From NCBI GenBank assembly GCA_002362385.1, contig DEUB01000029.1, positions 124,001-188,000 on the forward strand: a stretch of 64,000 bases of DNA, written 5' to 3'. This document shows, piece by piece, positions 54,890 through 63,129 of this stretch. Below the pieces are notes generated by a model that saw only the letters and a list, made by a program, of their open reading frames with translations, had not been told where the DNA came from and did not search any database. The position numbers and the translations under genes are program-made. How positions within the stretch are numbered: position 1 is the first letter of the stretch; every line of letters begins with the position of its first letter. The DNA is from Lachnospiraceae bacterium UBA3273. Lineage in GTDB: Bacteria; Bacillota; Clostridia; Lachnospirales; Lachnospiraceae.

Positions 54890-55657
54890 CTATGCCGTTG
54901 CCAGCTGCTTATTCAGCAGAGCATCGAACATTTTGAAACCGTAGATGAATCCCTGCATCTCTGCCTCGATTGCCACGCCGTAAAGGGCATCTTCCAGCCT
55001 ATTGCTCTCCTGGGCTTTCAGCTGAGTGGACTTCATTACCTCGTAGAACTTCTGGTATTTCTCCGTCAGCTCCGTTATCTCCCGGCCCTCTACTGCCGGT
55101 CCAGTGATAAAACGGTTGAACATATCACAATATTCCTCGTACTCACTTCTCGGCTTTCCCTCCAGAAGAAAACCTCCGCCAGCCCCAGTGCTCACAGCGG
55201 CTTTCTTTTCCGGATGAAAATGCTCCTGAATCGCCTGGTCGAATCTCCTTATGCCGTCTGCAACGCATTTGATTCCACTGCCGTACTTTGCAACCATTCC
55301 CCGGTATTCCATACAGGCGCTTTCCGTCATTTCATACATCGGGTATGATTTCCTGTTCTTATGCGAACAAACAAAGGAAGTAAGGAAATACCCCCTCTCT
55401 TTTCCGTCCGTTTCCTCCGAACACAGGAACTTTGCTATCTGTTTGAATACTGCTGAATGAGTCCTGCCCAGTATATCCGCCACTTCACGGCTTGTCATAG
55501 TTGCGCTCGGCTTTTCCTGCGGCTTTGTCTCCTTTACTTCCGGAGCTTTCAAAACAATCTCCACAATATCGCTCGCCGACACATTCCCTGCAATTCCCTT
55601 GATGCAGGCAGCGATTTTTTCCGCATCGTCATGCCCGATATTCAGCCTTATGCTCAT
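54890..55657 (-). CDS. Rha-family-like phage regulatory protein
   Basis: After an N-terminal module of about 70 residues (MSIRLNIGHDDAEKIAA), a MTSREVADILGRTHSAVFKQI segment matches the Rha helix-turn-helix start, then the PMYEMTESACMEYRGMVAKY typical of the family. A C-terminal coiled region ends in GFKMFDALLNKQLATA. Rha proteins interfere with phage lysogeny or regulate other elements. The start at 55657 overlaps the neighbour (ATGA). Confidence 0.75.
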   Translation of the reverse strand: MSIRLNIGHDDAEKIAACIKGIAGNVSASDIVEIVLKAPEVKETKPQEKPSATMTSREVADILGRTHSAVFKQIAKFLCSEETDGKERGYFLTSFVCSHKNRKSYPMYEMTESACMEYRGMVAKYGSGIKCVADGIRRFDQAIQEHFHPEKKAAVSTGAGGGFLLEGKPRSEYEEYCDMFNRFITGPAVEGREITELTEKYQKFYEVMKSTQLKAQESNRLEDALYGVAIEAEMQGFIYGFKMFDALLNKQLATA

Positions 55658-55911
55658 GCTGCACTCTCCTTTCTGAGTAATTCCAATAACGGATGCCACG
55701 GTCTTGCCCCACGCAGGCGGCTGATGATCTTTTTCAAATCAACCTCCTGCTTATCCACCCAACGATAATCCTGGTACTTCTCTGCATTTCTCTCGTTTAC
55801 CGGCCTGTCGTGAAACCCGTCCGTGATCTTGAACCGCTCCGGCCTCTTTTCATCCTCGTTAAACGCCACATACTGCTTATTCCCATGAACGCAGTAGCCA
55901 ACAATCTTCAT
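55654..55911 (-). CDS. Hypothetical accessory protein, 85 aa
   Basis: It starts MKIVGYCVHGNKQYVAFNED and has a charged, helical C-terminus (VDLKKIISRLRGARPWHPLLELL). It overlaps both neighbours by 4 bp, so it is probably translated in tandem. No family recognised. Confidence 0.6.
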   Translation of the reverse strand: MKIVGYCVHGNKQYVAFNEDEKRPERFKITDGFHDRPVNERNAEKYQDYRWVDKQEVDLKKIISRLRGARPWHPLLELLRKESAA

Positions 55912-56615
55912 GCGCCCTGCCTCCCCTCGTACCGGTCATGAATGGAAATCGGATATTTTGATTTTGTGATCTCCCTAAACCTGCTGTCCGAGGTATAGAG
56001 GAAATTTCCGCCCGCCATATACCAGCGCTTAGGGAAATACGCAGGCTTACAGTCAATGTACTGCTCGCCGCAGCAATTTCTCCATTCGATATATACGCAC
56101 TGCCTTATATCCTCCGGCTCAAACGGCCCTTTCTGCTCTGCCAGGATATATAAATCGCTTGCGTGTGCAGAAATTCCGTTGTTGGTACAATCCCCCAGCT
56201 TGTTATCCCGGTACACTCCAGCCATAAGACAGCTCTCAATGTCAAAGTTTGTCCGCATCCACTCCTGCACTTCATCCCGGTACTTGCATCCGGACCATAC
56301 CTCTCCCATATACACCAGCTCGTTATCAAACTTCTGGACGATCCAGTAGTCCTCGCCTACCGGAAGTACCGCCTGCAACTGGATGTACTCTTTTCTTTCT
56401 CCGTCATACGCCACTTTCTTAACGCATGTCGGATTGCCTTTCTCAGATACGCTATGCTGCTGGATGAACTTTTCCAGCGCCTTTTCTGCATACCCTTCCG
56501 GGACATCCTCCGGATCAGCTGCCACATCCCCATGCTCCAGCACCCCGTACTTGTTGGAAATCTCCATCCATGTACCCTCAAGGTGCAGAACAAAGCCATC
56601 TTTTTCTACACGCAT
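55908..56615 (-). CDS. Hypothetical accessory protein, about 235 aa
   Basis: The start MRVEKDGFVLHLEG at 56615 lies 7 nt behind AGGAGG; an ATG 6 bp upstream overlaps the previous stop and is the alternative. The protein is beta-rich with many Trp, Tyr and Cys (for example YIEWRNCCGEQYID and YFPKRWYMAGGNF) and an acidic middle. No family recognised. Confidence 0.6.
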   Translation of the reverse strand: MRVEKDGFVLHLEGTWMEISNKYGVLEHGDVAADPEDVPEGYAEKALEKFIQQHSVSEKGNPTCVKKVAYDGERKEYIQLQAVLPVGEDYWIVQKFDNELVYMGEVWSGCKYRDEVQEWMRTNFDIESCLMAGVYRDNKLGDCTNNGISAHASDLYILAEQKGPFEPEDIRQCVYIEWRNCCGEQYIDCKPAYFPKRWYMAGGNFLYTSDSRFREITKSKYPISIHDRYEGRQGA

Positions 56616-56617
56616 TG

Positions 56618-56857
56618 TCATTCCTCCTGTTCTCTCTTTTTCTTTTCGCTTTCCCGTCTTTCTGCTAATACCACATAGTCTCCGATATGGTAGCCATTGA
56701 TGATGTTTACCGCCTCCAGCTCCGTGAGATTGCACCTGGACTGTAATTCTACCCTCAGCTTTCTCCTATCTCCGATGTCCTGCAGACCATTTGGAGGCAG
56801 AAGTCTCGCCTTGTCTCTGTATTCAATTGCGATTTTCCTGGTAAGAACTTCTGCCAT
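56618..56857 (-). CDS. Hypothetical accessory protein, 79 aa
   Basis: It starts MAEVLTRKIAIEYRDKARLL, a basic helical start, with RCNLTELEAVNIINGYHIGDYVV in the middle and a charged tail. It lies 3 bp after the preceding gene. Unknown function. Confidence 0.6.
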   Translation of the reverse strand: MAEVLTRKIAIEYRDKARLLPPNGLQDIGDRRKLRVELQSRCNLTELEAVNIINGYHIGDYVVLAERRESEKKKREQEE

Positions 56858-56860
56858 TAC

Positions 56861-57049
56861 CTAAACCCTTTCCACATAGTCAACGCTGTTTGTCTGGAAA
56901 CCATTCTCAGCACAAAAACCAATCCAACATTCCAGCAATTCCGGAAGATCATACGCATCAAACTGCGTTTCATCGCCATCGTTGAACCCTATATTGTAGG
57001 TGCCGCCTCCTGCCCGGACGACACCCACAGCCGCTTTAGCCAGTGTCAT
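56861..57049 (-). CDS. Hypothetical accessory protein, 62 aa
   Basis: It starts MTLAKAAVGVVRAGGGTYNI and contains an acidic DGDETQFDAYDLPELLECW segment. It overlaps the large gene upstream by 4 bp (ATGA). No family recognised. Confidence 0.55.
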   Translation of the reverse strand: MTLAKAAVGVVRAGGGTYNIGFNDGDETQFDAYDLPELLECWIGFCAENGFQTNSVDYVERV

Positions 57050-57972
57050 TGTCCTGCCTCCTGCATTTCTTCCAACTTTTTGATAACCAGCTTTAAGGAA
57101 TACCTGGCATTATCCGTAAGCTGCCTCTGCCATGCTGACTGACTCGGTGCCCAGCGGAAACCATTGCTTTTCAATATCTCCCGCACTTCCGGCTCCGGCT
57201 TTCCGTCAAAGAACAGCTGGAGCCTCATTGCCTCCGTATTCTCAACGATCTTGAAGAACTGATTTTCTGTTTCCAGCGTTCCCCTTTCCTTCGTGGCCTG
57301 CAGTTCCTTTATGCGCCCCTCTATCCGGTGAATGTTGGCGTTATTGTTCTGCAGGGCATAATCCGGATAGCCAACCCTCCCACAGAAATCCGGCTCACGC
57401 AGCTCCTTGATCTGCTTTTCCGAATATCCCATGATTCTCAGCTGTTCATTGCCTTTCTCCGTATCTTTCAAGCGAACCGCCTTATTCGCCGCTTTCATAC
57501 GCTCCTGCATATCTTTCAGATTTTCCAGCTTTTCTTCCAGCTTTTCGATTGCGTCCTCGTCGCTGGACTTAATCAGCTCCTTTCCGTGCAGGATGCCCTC
57601 CATCTTGCTGATAATGCCCTGCGTCTCATTGAAAAACTGATGGTTCTTATCCCATGCCTGGTTCTGCTTTTCCTTTTTTCTCACAGGGAAATTCCCGGCT
57701 CCGGAAATCATCACAGACGGACACATACACCCGATATGTATATCCCTGTTCGTGTACTCTGCCATCCTCTTCGAGTACCTGGCCGCCATGCTATATACCC
57801 GGTCTGCCTGATCCGGCCTTGCCTCCGCAATCTGGTCTGCCAATTCATAGGCCCGGTCAACATATCCCTTGTACTCTGCCGTCTTGCTGCCCTCCTTGTA
57901 ATCGCTGAAGGACATCATCTGGTGCGCTGTCCTTGCGGACGTCTCATTGATGCTGTAATAAACTCTCTCCAT
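57046..57972 (-). CDS. Large polyvalent-type accessory protein with C-terminal FRWAPSQSAWQR module
   Basis: The start MERVYYSINETSARTAHQMM and the following 308 residues are mainly helical: a SFSDYKEGSKTAEYKGYVDR segment, then a long coiled coil (residues 130-230). The C-terminal part has a KSNGFRWAPSQSAWQRQLTD stretch, common at the end of large phage and conjugative-element proteins of the gut. I start at ATG 57972, behind AGGAGG and inside a longer frame. The role is unknown. Confidence 0.7.
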   Translation of the reverse strand: MERVYYSINETSARTAHQMMSFSDYKEGSKTAEYKGYVDRAYELADQIAEARPDQADRVYSMAARYSKRMAEYTNRDIHIGCMCPSVMISGAGNFPVRKKEKQNQAWDKNHQFFNETQGIISKMEGILHGKELIKSSDEDAIEKLEEKLENLKDMQERMKAANKAVRLKDTEKGNEQLRIMGYSEKQIKELREPDFCGRVGYPDYALQNNNANIHRIEGRIKELQATKERGTLETENQFFKIVENTEAMRLQLFFDGKPEPEVREILKSNGFRWAPSQSAWQRQLTDNARYSLKLVIKKLEEMQEAGQ

Positions 57973-58127
57973 TACTTTTCCTCCTGTTCCCCGCAGTAGC
58001 TCTCTGCCATTGCGATACACTGATAATACATTTTCTTTTCTTCCAACGGTGCCCCGCTGATGTCCTTTATCACCAGCTGGCAAGCAGAGCACCTAGCGCA
58101 TTTCTTTTCGCTTACCGGATAATTCAT
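57972..58127 (-). CDS. Small Cys-rich protein, 51 aa
   Basis: MNYPVSEKKCARCSACQLVI has a CxxCxxC-type cluster and further Cys follow (YQCIAMAESYC), so a zinc-binding role is plausible. Start ATG 58127 follows GGAGG. Its stop overlaps the next start by one base. Confidence 0.6.
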   Translation of the reverse strand: MNYPVSEKKCARCSACQLVIKDISGAPLEEKKMYYQCIAMAESYCGEQEEK

Positions 58128-58321
58128 GCTGTTTCCTCCAATCTTTCTCTGCGCTTTACCATGCGCACAGCGCATTTTCCATATGCCTGCAGGTTCTCCC
58201 GATATTCACGGAGAGAACGCCTTGCATCTTCCCTTGTGTACTCGCTGTTCTCCACTTCCCAGCCGTAGCCGTAATTCGTTTCGATATCCCAGCGATCCCT
58301 TGTCTTTCTCTGATATGCCAT
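58124..58321 (-). CDS. Small basic accessory protein, 65 aa
   Basis: It starts MAYQRKTRDRWDIETNYGYG and contains a helical SEYTREDARRSLREYRENLQ segment. The charged, Arg-rich composition suggests nucleic-acid contact. It overlaps the Cys-rich gene by 4 bp (ATGA). Confidence 0.6.
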   Translation of the reverse strand: MAYQRKTRDRWDIETNYGYGWEVENSEYTREDARRSLREYRENLQAYGKCAVRMVKRRERLEETA

Positions 58322-58323
58322 AC

Positions 58324-58632
58324 CTACACCACCTTTAATGAAATAATGATGTGATCCGGCGTGAAACTCTTGTCACTGTCGTACAGAGTACAGATGCCGC
58401 TTTCAAACCTCCAGAAAGCCGCCTTGCTCCAACCCAGGTATGAACCCTTTCCGTTGTTTGCCAGCGTTTCACGGCTGTCCGGCTGATCCGGAATGATGCT
58501 GTAGAACCCTGTGCTGTCAGCAACATTCACTCTCCTGCGCTGTCCTACGCATCCCTGCCGGGCATGAGCGACAATTTCAAACTCTGCCCCCTTTACAAGC
58601 GTTCTCTTCAACTGCGCTAAATTCTTAACCAT
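58324..58632 (-). CDS. Hypothetical accessory protein, 102 aa
   Basis: It starts MVKNLAQLKRTLVKGAEFEI, a pattern found in short phage proteins that bind nucleic acids (inference). The middle has Arg-rich GQRRRVNVAD and aromatic residues. It sits 2 bp upstream of the previous gene in the tiling. No family recognised. Confidence 0.6.
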   Translation of the reverse strand: MVKNLAQLKRTLVKGAEFEIVAHARQGCVGQRRRVNVADSTGFYSIIPDQPDSRETLANNGKGSYLGWSKAAFWRFESGICTLYDSDKSFTPDHIIISLKVV

Positions 58633-58642
58633 GCTTTTCCTC

Positions 58643-58984
58643 CTATTCCCATCCCGGCTGGCAATCTTCCGGAGCCGCCCACGGATGTTTTACTATGTAT
58701 CTCGCAGAGACTTCGCCCCTCCAGGCTTTCATCGTAAACCGATCATTCATCAGAATATTGAACCTGGTGGTACCCATGAGTGCTTTTAAGCTGTCCCGTA
58801 AGGTGCAGAGTTCTTTTCCGATTTCCTCTAACCGCTGATGAATACTGCTGCCTACCGCAACTCCACCGCCACACCACATAGCATCCTCTGCCATCAGCAT
58901 CGCCTCGCATTCCAGTCCGTCGTACTCTGCGAATTTCTGTAATTCCGTCCTCGTCCATTTGATTTTCTGGTGCATTCTCATCAT
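58643..58984 (-). CDS. Hypothetical accessory protein, 113 aa
   Basis: It starts MMRMHQKIKWTRTELQKFAE, behind GGAGTG. Two Met-Cys-Trp-rich segments occur (MLMAEDAMWCGGG). The likely promoter region with site C lies just upstream. Function unknown. Confidence 0.6.
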   Translation of the reverse strand: MMRMHQKIKWTRTELQKFAEYDGLECEAMLMAEDAMWCGGGVAVGSSIHQRLEEIGKELCTLRDSLKALMGTTRFNILMNDRFTMKAWRGEVSARYIVKHPWAAPEDCQPGWE

Positions 58985-59032
58985 ATAGCCACACTCCTTT
59001 TCGATTATGCGTTTTCATTCCGCCCTTCAAAC

Positions 59033-59046
59033 TCTCATATGCGAGA
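59033..59046 (-). promoter_or_regulatory. CTCGCA dyad, site C
   Basis: TCTCGCATATGAGA lies in the gap between the 58643 and 59067 genes, upstream of the former. It resembles site B in sequence and place, with TTTACC as a possible -35 on its upstream side. It is an imperfect dyad. Confidence 0.5.
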
Positions 59047-59066
59047 TTTTGAGGTAAAAAATATAC

Positions 59067-59351
59067 TTAGTTCCAGTAAAGCTCTCTAAGTTCCTGGGCC
59101 TTCTCTCTATACCCATTACTTTCAAGCAGCCAAATATCAAACTGTACTGCCGCATCCCCAAATTCAAACCCACAATCATTGAGGCTATACACTTCCTCCA
59201 TCACTTCTTCTACCATCTGGCAATTACCATTCGCTACCATAACTGCCACAATGCTCTGAACTTTCATCTGGCCCAATTTCCATTCTGAGGACTCCATATC
59301 ATTGCTATCTCTCTCTACCAAAGCTGCTCTGTAATCGTTCATGCTATACAT
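59067..59351 (-). CDS. Hypothetical acidic accessory protein, 94 aa
   Basis: The start MYSMNDYRAALVERDSNDME at 59351 lies 8 nt behind AAGGAGG. It is helical and acidic, with VEEVMEEVYSLNDCGFEFGD and ends YREKAQELRELYWN. No family recognised. Confidence 0.6.
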   Translation of the reverse strand: MYSMNDYRAALVERDSNDMESSEWKLGQMKVQSIVAVMVANGNCQMVEEVMEEVYSLNDCGFEFGDAAVQFDIWLLESNGYREKAQELRELYWN

Positions 59352-59364
59352 AATCATTGCCTCC

Positions 59365-59514
59365 TTATTTTCCAAACGTGAGCTTCATCAAATCAACCGG
59401 CTTCAGTTCCGCATCCTGATCCTCAACCTCGAAAAGAATCGCTCTCAATTCCTTCACGGTCATATTCTGATTTTCTACCTCTGTCAGCATTTGTCTAAGC
59501 TCTCTCGTTGTCAT
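59365..59514 (-). CDS. 49-aa protein with internal helical duplication
   Basis: The product is MTTRELRQMLTEVENQN followed by MTVKELRAILFEVEDQD, two near-repeats of a 17-residue amphipathic unit, then ELKPVDLMKLTFGK. It may dimerise. Start ATG 59514 lies 8 nt behind GGAGG. It is driven by the promoter with operator D (59560-59588). Confidence 0.65.
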   Translation of the reverse strand: MTTRELRQMLTEVENQNMTVKELRAILFEVEDQDAELKPVDLMKLTFGK

Positions 59515-59559
59515 GATGTTTTCCTCCGTGTGTTTTATTTGTTGTTTGATTATGTATAT

Positions 59560-59588
59560 ATTATACTTCGCAACTGCGAGTTTATCAA
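59560..59588 (-). promoter_or_regulatory. Promoter with CTCGCA operator between -35 and -10, site D
   Basis: TTGATA (59583-59588) and TATAAT (59560-59565) are separated by exactly 17 nt, and the dyad CTCGCAGTTGCGAAG (59566-59580) fills the spacer. Protein bound there would block RNA polymerase, the classic phage-repressor layout. It controls the 49-aa gene. It is the clearest of the four sites. Confidence 0.75.
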
Positions 59589-59617
59589 TAGTTTTACTTC
59601 TCAAAATGCAAATTTTT

Positions 59618-59968
59618 TCAGATTTTTCTCAGGATAATCTCGTATCCAAGAGCCTTCGCCATCCGGTAAAAGCTGTCGTATCTCATGTTCACGGTCCCCC
59701 GGTTCAGTGTTTGGCTGACATTCTGCCTTACGCATCCCATCTTCTCCGCAAGCTCTTTCTGGTTCACATCCTCCCTTTCCATGATCTGCCGGATAGTTGC
59801 CGCTGCGTTTTCTCCGCTCAGCTCACCTTTCAGCTTTTTCACCGCCTCCTGGAGAGCCACCGTATCAGCCCTCCATATATCTTCCGGATCGTCCTTGTCT
59901 ATCATGCTGTCGCAATGCTCTGCCAGACTTTCCAGCTGTCTGATGATTTCCCCTATAGGCATACTCAA
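59618..59968 (-). CDS. HTH-domain (Cro/CI-type) regulator with N-terminal helical extension
   Basis: The C-terminal half contains NAAATIRQIMEREDVNQKEL and AEKMGCVRQNVSQTLNRG, a helix-turn-helix of XRE type, followed by YDSFYRMAKALGYEI. The N-terminal 55 residues are helical. It starts at TTG 59968, overlapping the HNH gene by TTGA. It is a candidate repressor of the CTCGCA dyads, which lie just downstream of it (inference). Confidence 0.75.
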   Translation of the reverse strand: MSMPIGEIIRQLESLAEHCDSMIDKDDPEDIWRADTVALQEAVKKLKGELSGENAAATIRQIMEREDVNQKELAEKMGCVRQNVSQTLNRGTVNMRYDSFYRMAKALGYEIILRKI

Positions 59969-60780
59969 TTTCGCACCTTCTTTCCTCTCCTTTGTCGCGC
60001 CGCCACTTTTACTTTCGCAATCGCAACGCCCGCCTTTGTAAATTCTGCATTGGAAAACCTCAGATTACTTCGGTTCAGCTCCAGGTTCTCCTTGTTATCT
60101 ATCAGTACCAGATTGTCAATATCGCAATTATCCTTATCCCCATCCAGGAAACTCACCATTTTCCCCTCCGGGATCGGGCCGTTATGCTCTTCCCATACTT
60201 TCCGGTGGACGAACTCGAATCGCTCCCGCTGCGTTCCCTGCTCCTGCACTTTCCGAACGAGATAGCCGTCCGTGGTATGTGTGTATTCCCCTACCTCCAT
60301 GTGATTTGCAGGAACATTCCCTTTTTGAAACATTGTAGCCTTGCATTTCTCATACTGCTCCGGACTCATTTTCTTCCCTTTATTTGCAGGTTCGTCTCCC
60401 TCCTTAAATCGGCAATCCAGGCCGCTTACAATGTCATGGTTCTTTTTGTACGCCCTGCACTGAGAGGGAGAAAACTCTATGCCAAAATGCTCTGATACTG
60501 CTTTCGCAATTTCTCCAGCCTCTTTCCCCTCGGCTATGCTCCGGATGTATTCCTCCATACCCTCCGGATATTTTGCAGAATATCCTTTCGGATTCCCCAT
60601 AGGTGTGCCGCTTTTGAAACCGTACCGGCTCTTTGCGCCCTTTACAATACCCTCCGTGAATACCATGCCATATTTCCTGTCAAAGCCCTGCTGGTTGATA
60701 AGGATTGTCAATTCCTTTGTGGTCCGGCCTGCGGTATTCTCACGCATCCAGTCCACTACTTCTACCGGCCATTTCCACAT
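59965..60780 (-). CDS. HNH endonuclease (homing/phage type)
   Basis: The 271-residue protein has N-terminal helices (MWKWPVEVVDWMREN) with an HTH-like TTKELTILINQQGF segment, and in the C-terminal half an HNH module, RERFEFVHRKVWEEHNGPIP followed by GKMVSFLDGDKDNCDIDNL, including the HN and second N/H positions. It is of the kind found beside short 80-aa proteins in phages of Clostridia. Probably a nicking or homing nuclease; activity not shown. Confidence 0.85.
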   Translation of the reverse strand: MWKWPVEVVDWMRENTAGRTTKELTILINQQGFDRKYGMVFTEGIVKGAKSRYGFKSGTPMGNPKGYSAKYPEGMEEYIRSIAEGKEAGEIAKAVSEHFGIEFSPSQCRAYKKNHDIVSGLDCRFKEGDEPANKGKKMSPEQYEKCKATMFQKGNVPANHMEVGEYTHTTDGYLVRKVQEQGTQRERFEFVHRKVWEEHNGPIPEGKMVSFLDGDKDNCDIDNLVLIDNKENLELNRSNLRFSNAEFTKAGVAIAKVKVAARQRRGKKVRN

Positions 60781-61025
60781 CAGTCAACCCCCCGAACTTC
60801 CAGCATTTCCGGTACGGCTTTCTTTCTGTCATAACCGTACTCGTCCATGTGCTGCATTGCTTTCAGCTGTAGTTCGCCGGTCTTGATGATCTGCTCGCCT
60901 ACCTTTGCCATCGCCTCGGACCGCCTTATCTCAGCCTCCAGTTCATCGCCTTTCAAATCTTCATCACCCAGCTTCTCCAGCTGAGCAAACAGATGATTAT
61001 TCAAATCCCCTAACGTATTCTTCAT
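60780..61025 (-). CDS. Small accessory protein paired with the HNH gene, about 81 aa
   Basis: The protein is MKNTLGDLNNHLFAQLEKLG plus a helical and acidic remainder (LKGDELEAEIRRSEAMAKVG), all helix. Its stop overlaps the HNH start by one base (TGATG). This pair is common in phages, so they probably act together. Confidence 0.7.
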   Translation of the reverse strand: MKNTLGDLNNHLFAQLEKLGDEDLKGDELEAEIRRSEAMAKVGEQIIKTGELQLKAMQHMDEYGYDRKKAVPEMLEVRGVD

Positions 61026-61031
61026 CACCTA

Positions 61032-61400
61032 CTACACCCTCTCTGCCTCTGATAACCCAGGAAACTGCTGCATCAGGAAACTTTTCATTGCCTCCGCATC
61101 ATCCGGAGGGAGTATCTCCGGCCCTCTTTGGATTCCGAAAAGGACATCGCCCGCTATCGTGCATCCATGAATATCAGCTCCATACAGATAGGACGCTGCT
61201 GGATTGCCAGGACGGTTCTTGATAAGTCCCGATTCGTCCACAATCATCACGACATAATCCTTGAACAAATCATACATACGCTGCGTCTTTACAGTTTCCG
61301 TGCAATCGGCTCCGATCATTTCTCCCTGCGCCTCTACATCCCAGGGAACCTCCACAACCGAAATGTGGTTATCCGTGGTAATTTTCACTGTCTTAGCCAT
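61032..61400 (-). CDS. DUF3846 domain-containing protein
   Basis: The 122-residue protein starts MAKTVKITTDNHISVVEVPW and shows the family pattern GDVLFGIQRGPEILPPDDA near residue 85. ATG 61400 is 8 nt behind AAGGAGG. DUF3846 proteins are found on phages and integrative elements; function not known. Confidence 0.8.
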   Translation of the reverse strand: MAKTVKITTDNHISVVEVPWDVEAQGEMIGADCTETVKTQRMYDLFKDYVVMIVDESGLIKNRPGNPAASYLYGADIHGCTIAGDVLFGIQRGPEILPPDDAEAMKSFLMQQFPGLSEAERV

Positions 61401-61413
61401 ACCGCATACCTCC

Positions 61414-62136
61414 TTAATCGCATCTATGGCAGGTGTCACAATCATAGTGCTGCCACAGTCCATCTTCATCCTGGTATAAGCACTGGCTCTCACCCCAGCA
61501 TTTAATGTACGTCTCATACGCCTCATTGCTGCAGGAATCATGGTAATCTCCCTCAACGATCTCACCGCCCCGGTAGACTCTGTAGCCATCATTGCTACCC
61601 ATATCTTCATCCGCCCACCAGTGTTCAATCGTTGCCTCCGGGTACATTTCCGACAGTTTCAGCATAACCGGCTCAGGATTGGACCAGGCCGTTTCAAAGA
61701 TGATTGTGTCCTCGTCCTCCTGCTCGTTGGAGTAGGCGTTCCACTTCGTCCCCCAATTATCACAGCACCAGTCGTACCATGAAGTTGCCCCATATCTTAC
61801 CTTGTTGGCTATATATTGCAGGCCCAGCTCCAGCAATTCTTCCTCTGTCTTTCCATAGTTTTTCAGTCGCTGCTGGTAATCTTCATCGCTCATTTGAGGT
61901 CTGGAATATGCCTGCTGAAAATCATATCTTCTCTGGCTGAGCTTTCTGTTTACTGCCTCAATAGCCACAGTCTCCATGCTGCCAGACTCGACATTCAAAC
62001 TCTCCGGCATAGGGATGATCTTGTTGAAGTCAAAGCAGACCACATCCCTTTTCTCATGCTCGTCATACTCCGTTTTGAATAACGGCAGTTTTGTGATTCC
62101 CTCCATCTTTACGATATTTTTTACATGATTCGGCAT
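61414..62136 (-). CDS. YubB/Api92-like ferredoxin-fold protein
   Basis: The frame has MPNHVKNIVKMEGI, FDFNKIIPMPESLNV and WYDWCCDNWGTKWNAYS, typical of the YubB/Api92-like (Ferredoxin_like_2) family encoded by phages and plasmids. Length is 240 residues and the start lies behind AAAGGAG. No molecular function is established. Confidence 0.8.
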   Translation of the reverse strand: MPNHVKNIVKMEGITKLPLFKTEYDEHEKRDVVCFDFNKIIPMPESLNVESGSMETVAIEAVNRKLSQRRYDFQQAYSRPQMSDEDYQQRLKNYGKTEEELLELGLQYIANKVRYGATSWYDWCCDNWGTKWNAYSNEQEDEDTIIFETAWSNPEPVMLKLSEMYPEATIEHWWADEDMGSNDGYRVYRGGEIVEGDYHDSCSNEAYETYIKCWGESQCLYQDEDGLWQHYDCDTCHRCD

Positions 62137-62152
62137 AATAAATTCTCCTTTC

Positions 62153-62680
62153 TTAGCTCAGCTCTTCCCATTCGCTGGCAAACATTGTTATTGTTCTTCT
62201 CTTAAAAATCGCCTTGCTGGTGTCGTAGTCCTTATTCAGCCAGCCTTTGCTTATGTACTCCTGCAGCCGGTTCCGGCATAACTGCTCTGTCTGGACTGCC
62301 CTGTTGACCTGCTCATATCTGCCACGACTCCGGCTCCACAGGAATGACGCATACTCGCACTCAATTTCTTTCTCTTTATATTCTGCTTTTATGGAGCTGC
62401 ACTGAAATTCGGTATCCTCAGTACCGATATTTTCACATTCCATTACTTCCGTCAGCTCCGTATGCTTTTTAATCTTCCCGATACAGCCATGTAATCCAAA
62501 ATTTTCCATAGCTTTTCTTGCAGCATCTGGAGTATTAAACACAATGGCCTTATTAACTTTAACCGAATAGCCATAATCGTGTCTCGGATTATAGTCCCGG
62601 CCAACATATTTCAGGCACCCATTCTTCGGTACAATGATTACATATTTCGTAACCATTGCCTCCGCCCTCAGCATTTCCAT
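62153..62680 (-). CDS. Hypothetical accessory protein, 175 aa
   Basis: The start at 62680 follows AGGTGATGAAGA, a good match to the anti-SD. MVTKYVIIVPKNGCLKYVGR lies in the N-terminal region and could be an alternative start. A C-terminal stretch YISKGWLNKDYDTSKAIF follows. No family recognised. Confidence 0.6.
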   Translation of the reverse strand: MEMLRAEAMVTKYVIIVPKNGCLKYVGRDYNPRHDYGYSVKVNKAIVFNTPDAARKAMENFGLHGCIGKIKKHTELTEVMECENIGTEDTEFQCSSIKAEYKEKEIECEYASFLWSRSRGRYEQVNRAVQTEQLCRNRLQEYISKGWLNKDYDTSKAIFKRRTITMFASEWEELS

Positions 62681-62690
62681 TCTTCATCAC

Positions 62691-63119
62691 CTACCCTTCG
62701 ATGTTGAAACCGGTGTAATCCATGAGGCCCTGCATTTCCTGCTCAAACATTTCCTCGTAAATCTCTTTCTTACTGCTGTCACAGCTCAAATGCGTATCGA
62801 GACAATTCACATAATATGTGAAATCATTCTGAGGACTGAGGTTATACCGGCGTATCGCCTCCAGCTGCTCAAATCCTGCCTCTGTCAGCGTTCCCTCGTA
62901 CTCTTCGGTCTCCAGCCTTTTCTTTTCTGCTTTAACCGCCTCGTCCATGCGGAAGATGCCCTCCTTAAAGATTTCTTCCATGATTCCGTTTAAGGTAAGC
63001 TCCAGCCCCTCGAACCGCATCTGCTCAACGATCTTAAACATATCCGCCTCTGAATCATCCAGTATGCTCAGATCGTCTGCTCCGCAATTTAGAATTGCTC
63101 TGATTAAATCATTTCTCAT
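62691..63119 (-). CDS. Hypothetical accessory protein, 142 aa
   Basis: MRNDLIRAILNCGADDLSIL starts an acidic, helical protein with MEEIFKEGIFRMDEAVKAEK and a C-terminal SSKKEIYEEMFEQEMQGL. Start ATG 63119 lies behind AGGAGG; the longest frame extends 20 codons further. No family recognised. Confidence 0.6.
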   Translation of the reverse strand: MRNDLIRAILNCGADDLSILDDSEADMFKIVEQMRFEGLELTLNGIMEEIFKEGIFRMDEAVKAEKKRLETEEYEGTLTEAGFEQLEAIRRYNLSPQNDFTYYVNCLDTHLSCDSSKKEIYEEMFEQEMQGLMDYTGFNIEG

Positions 63120-63129
63120 AGCCCGCCTC

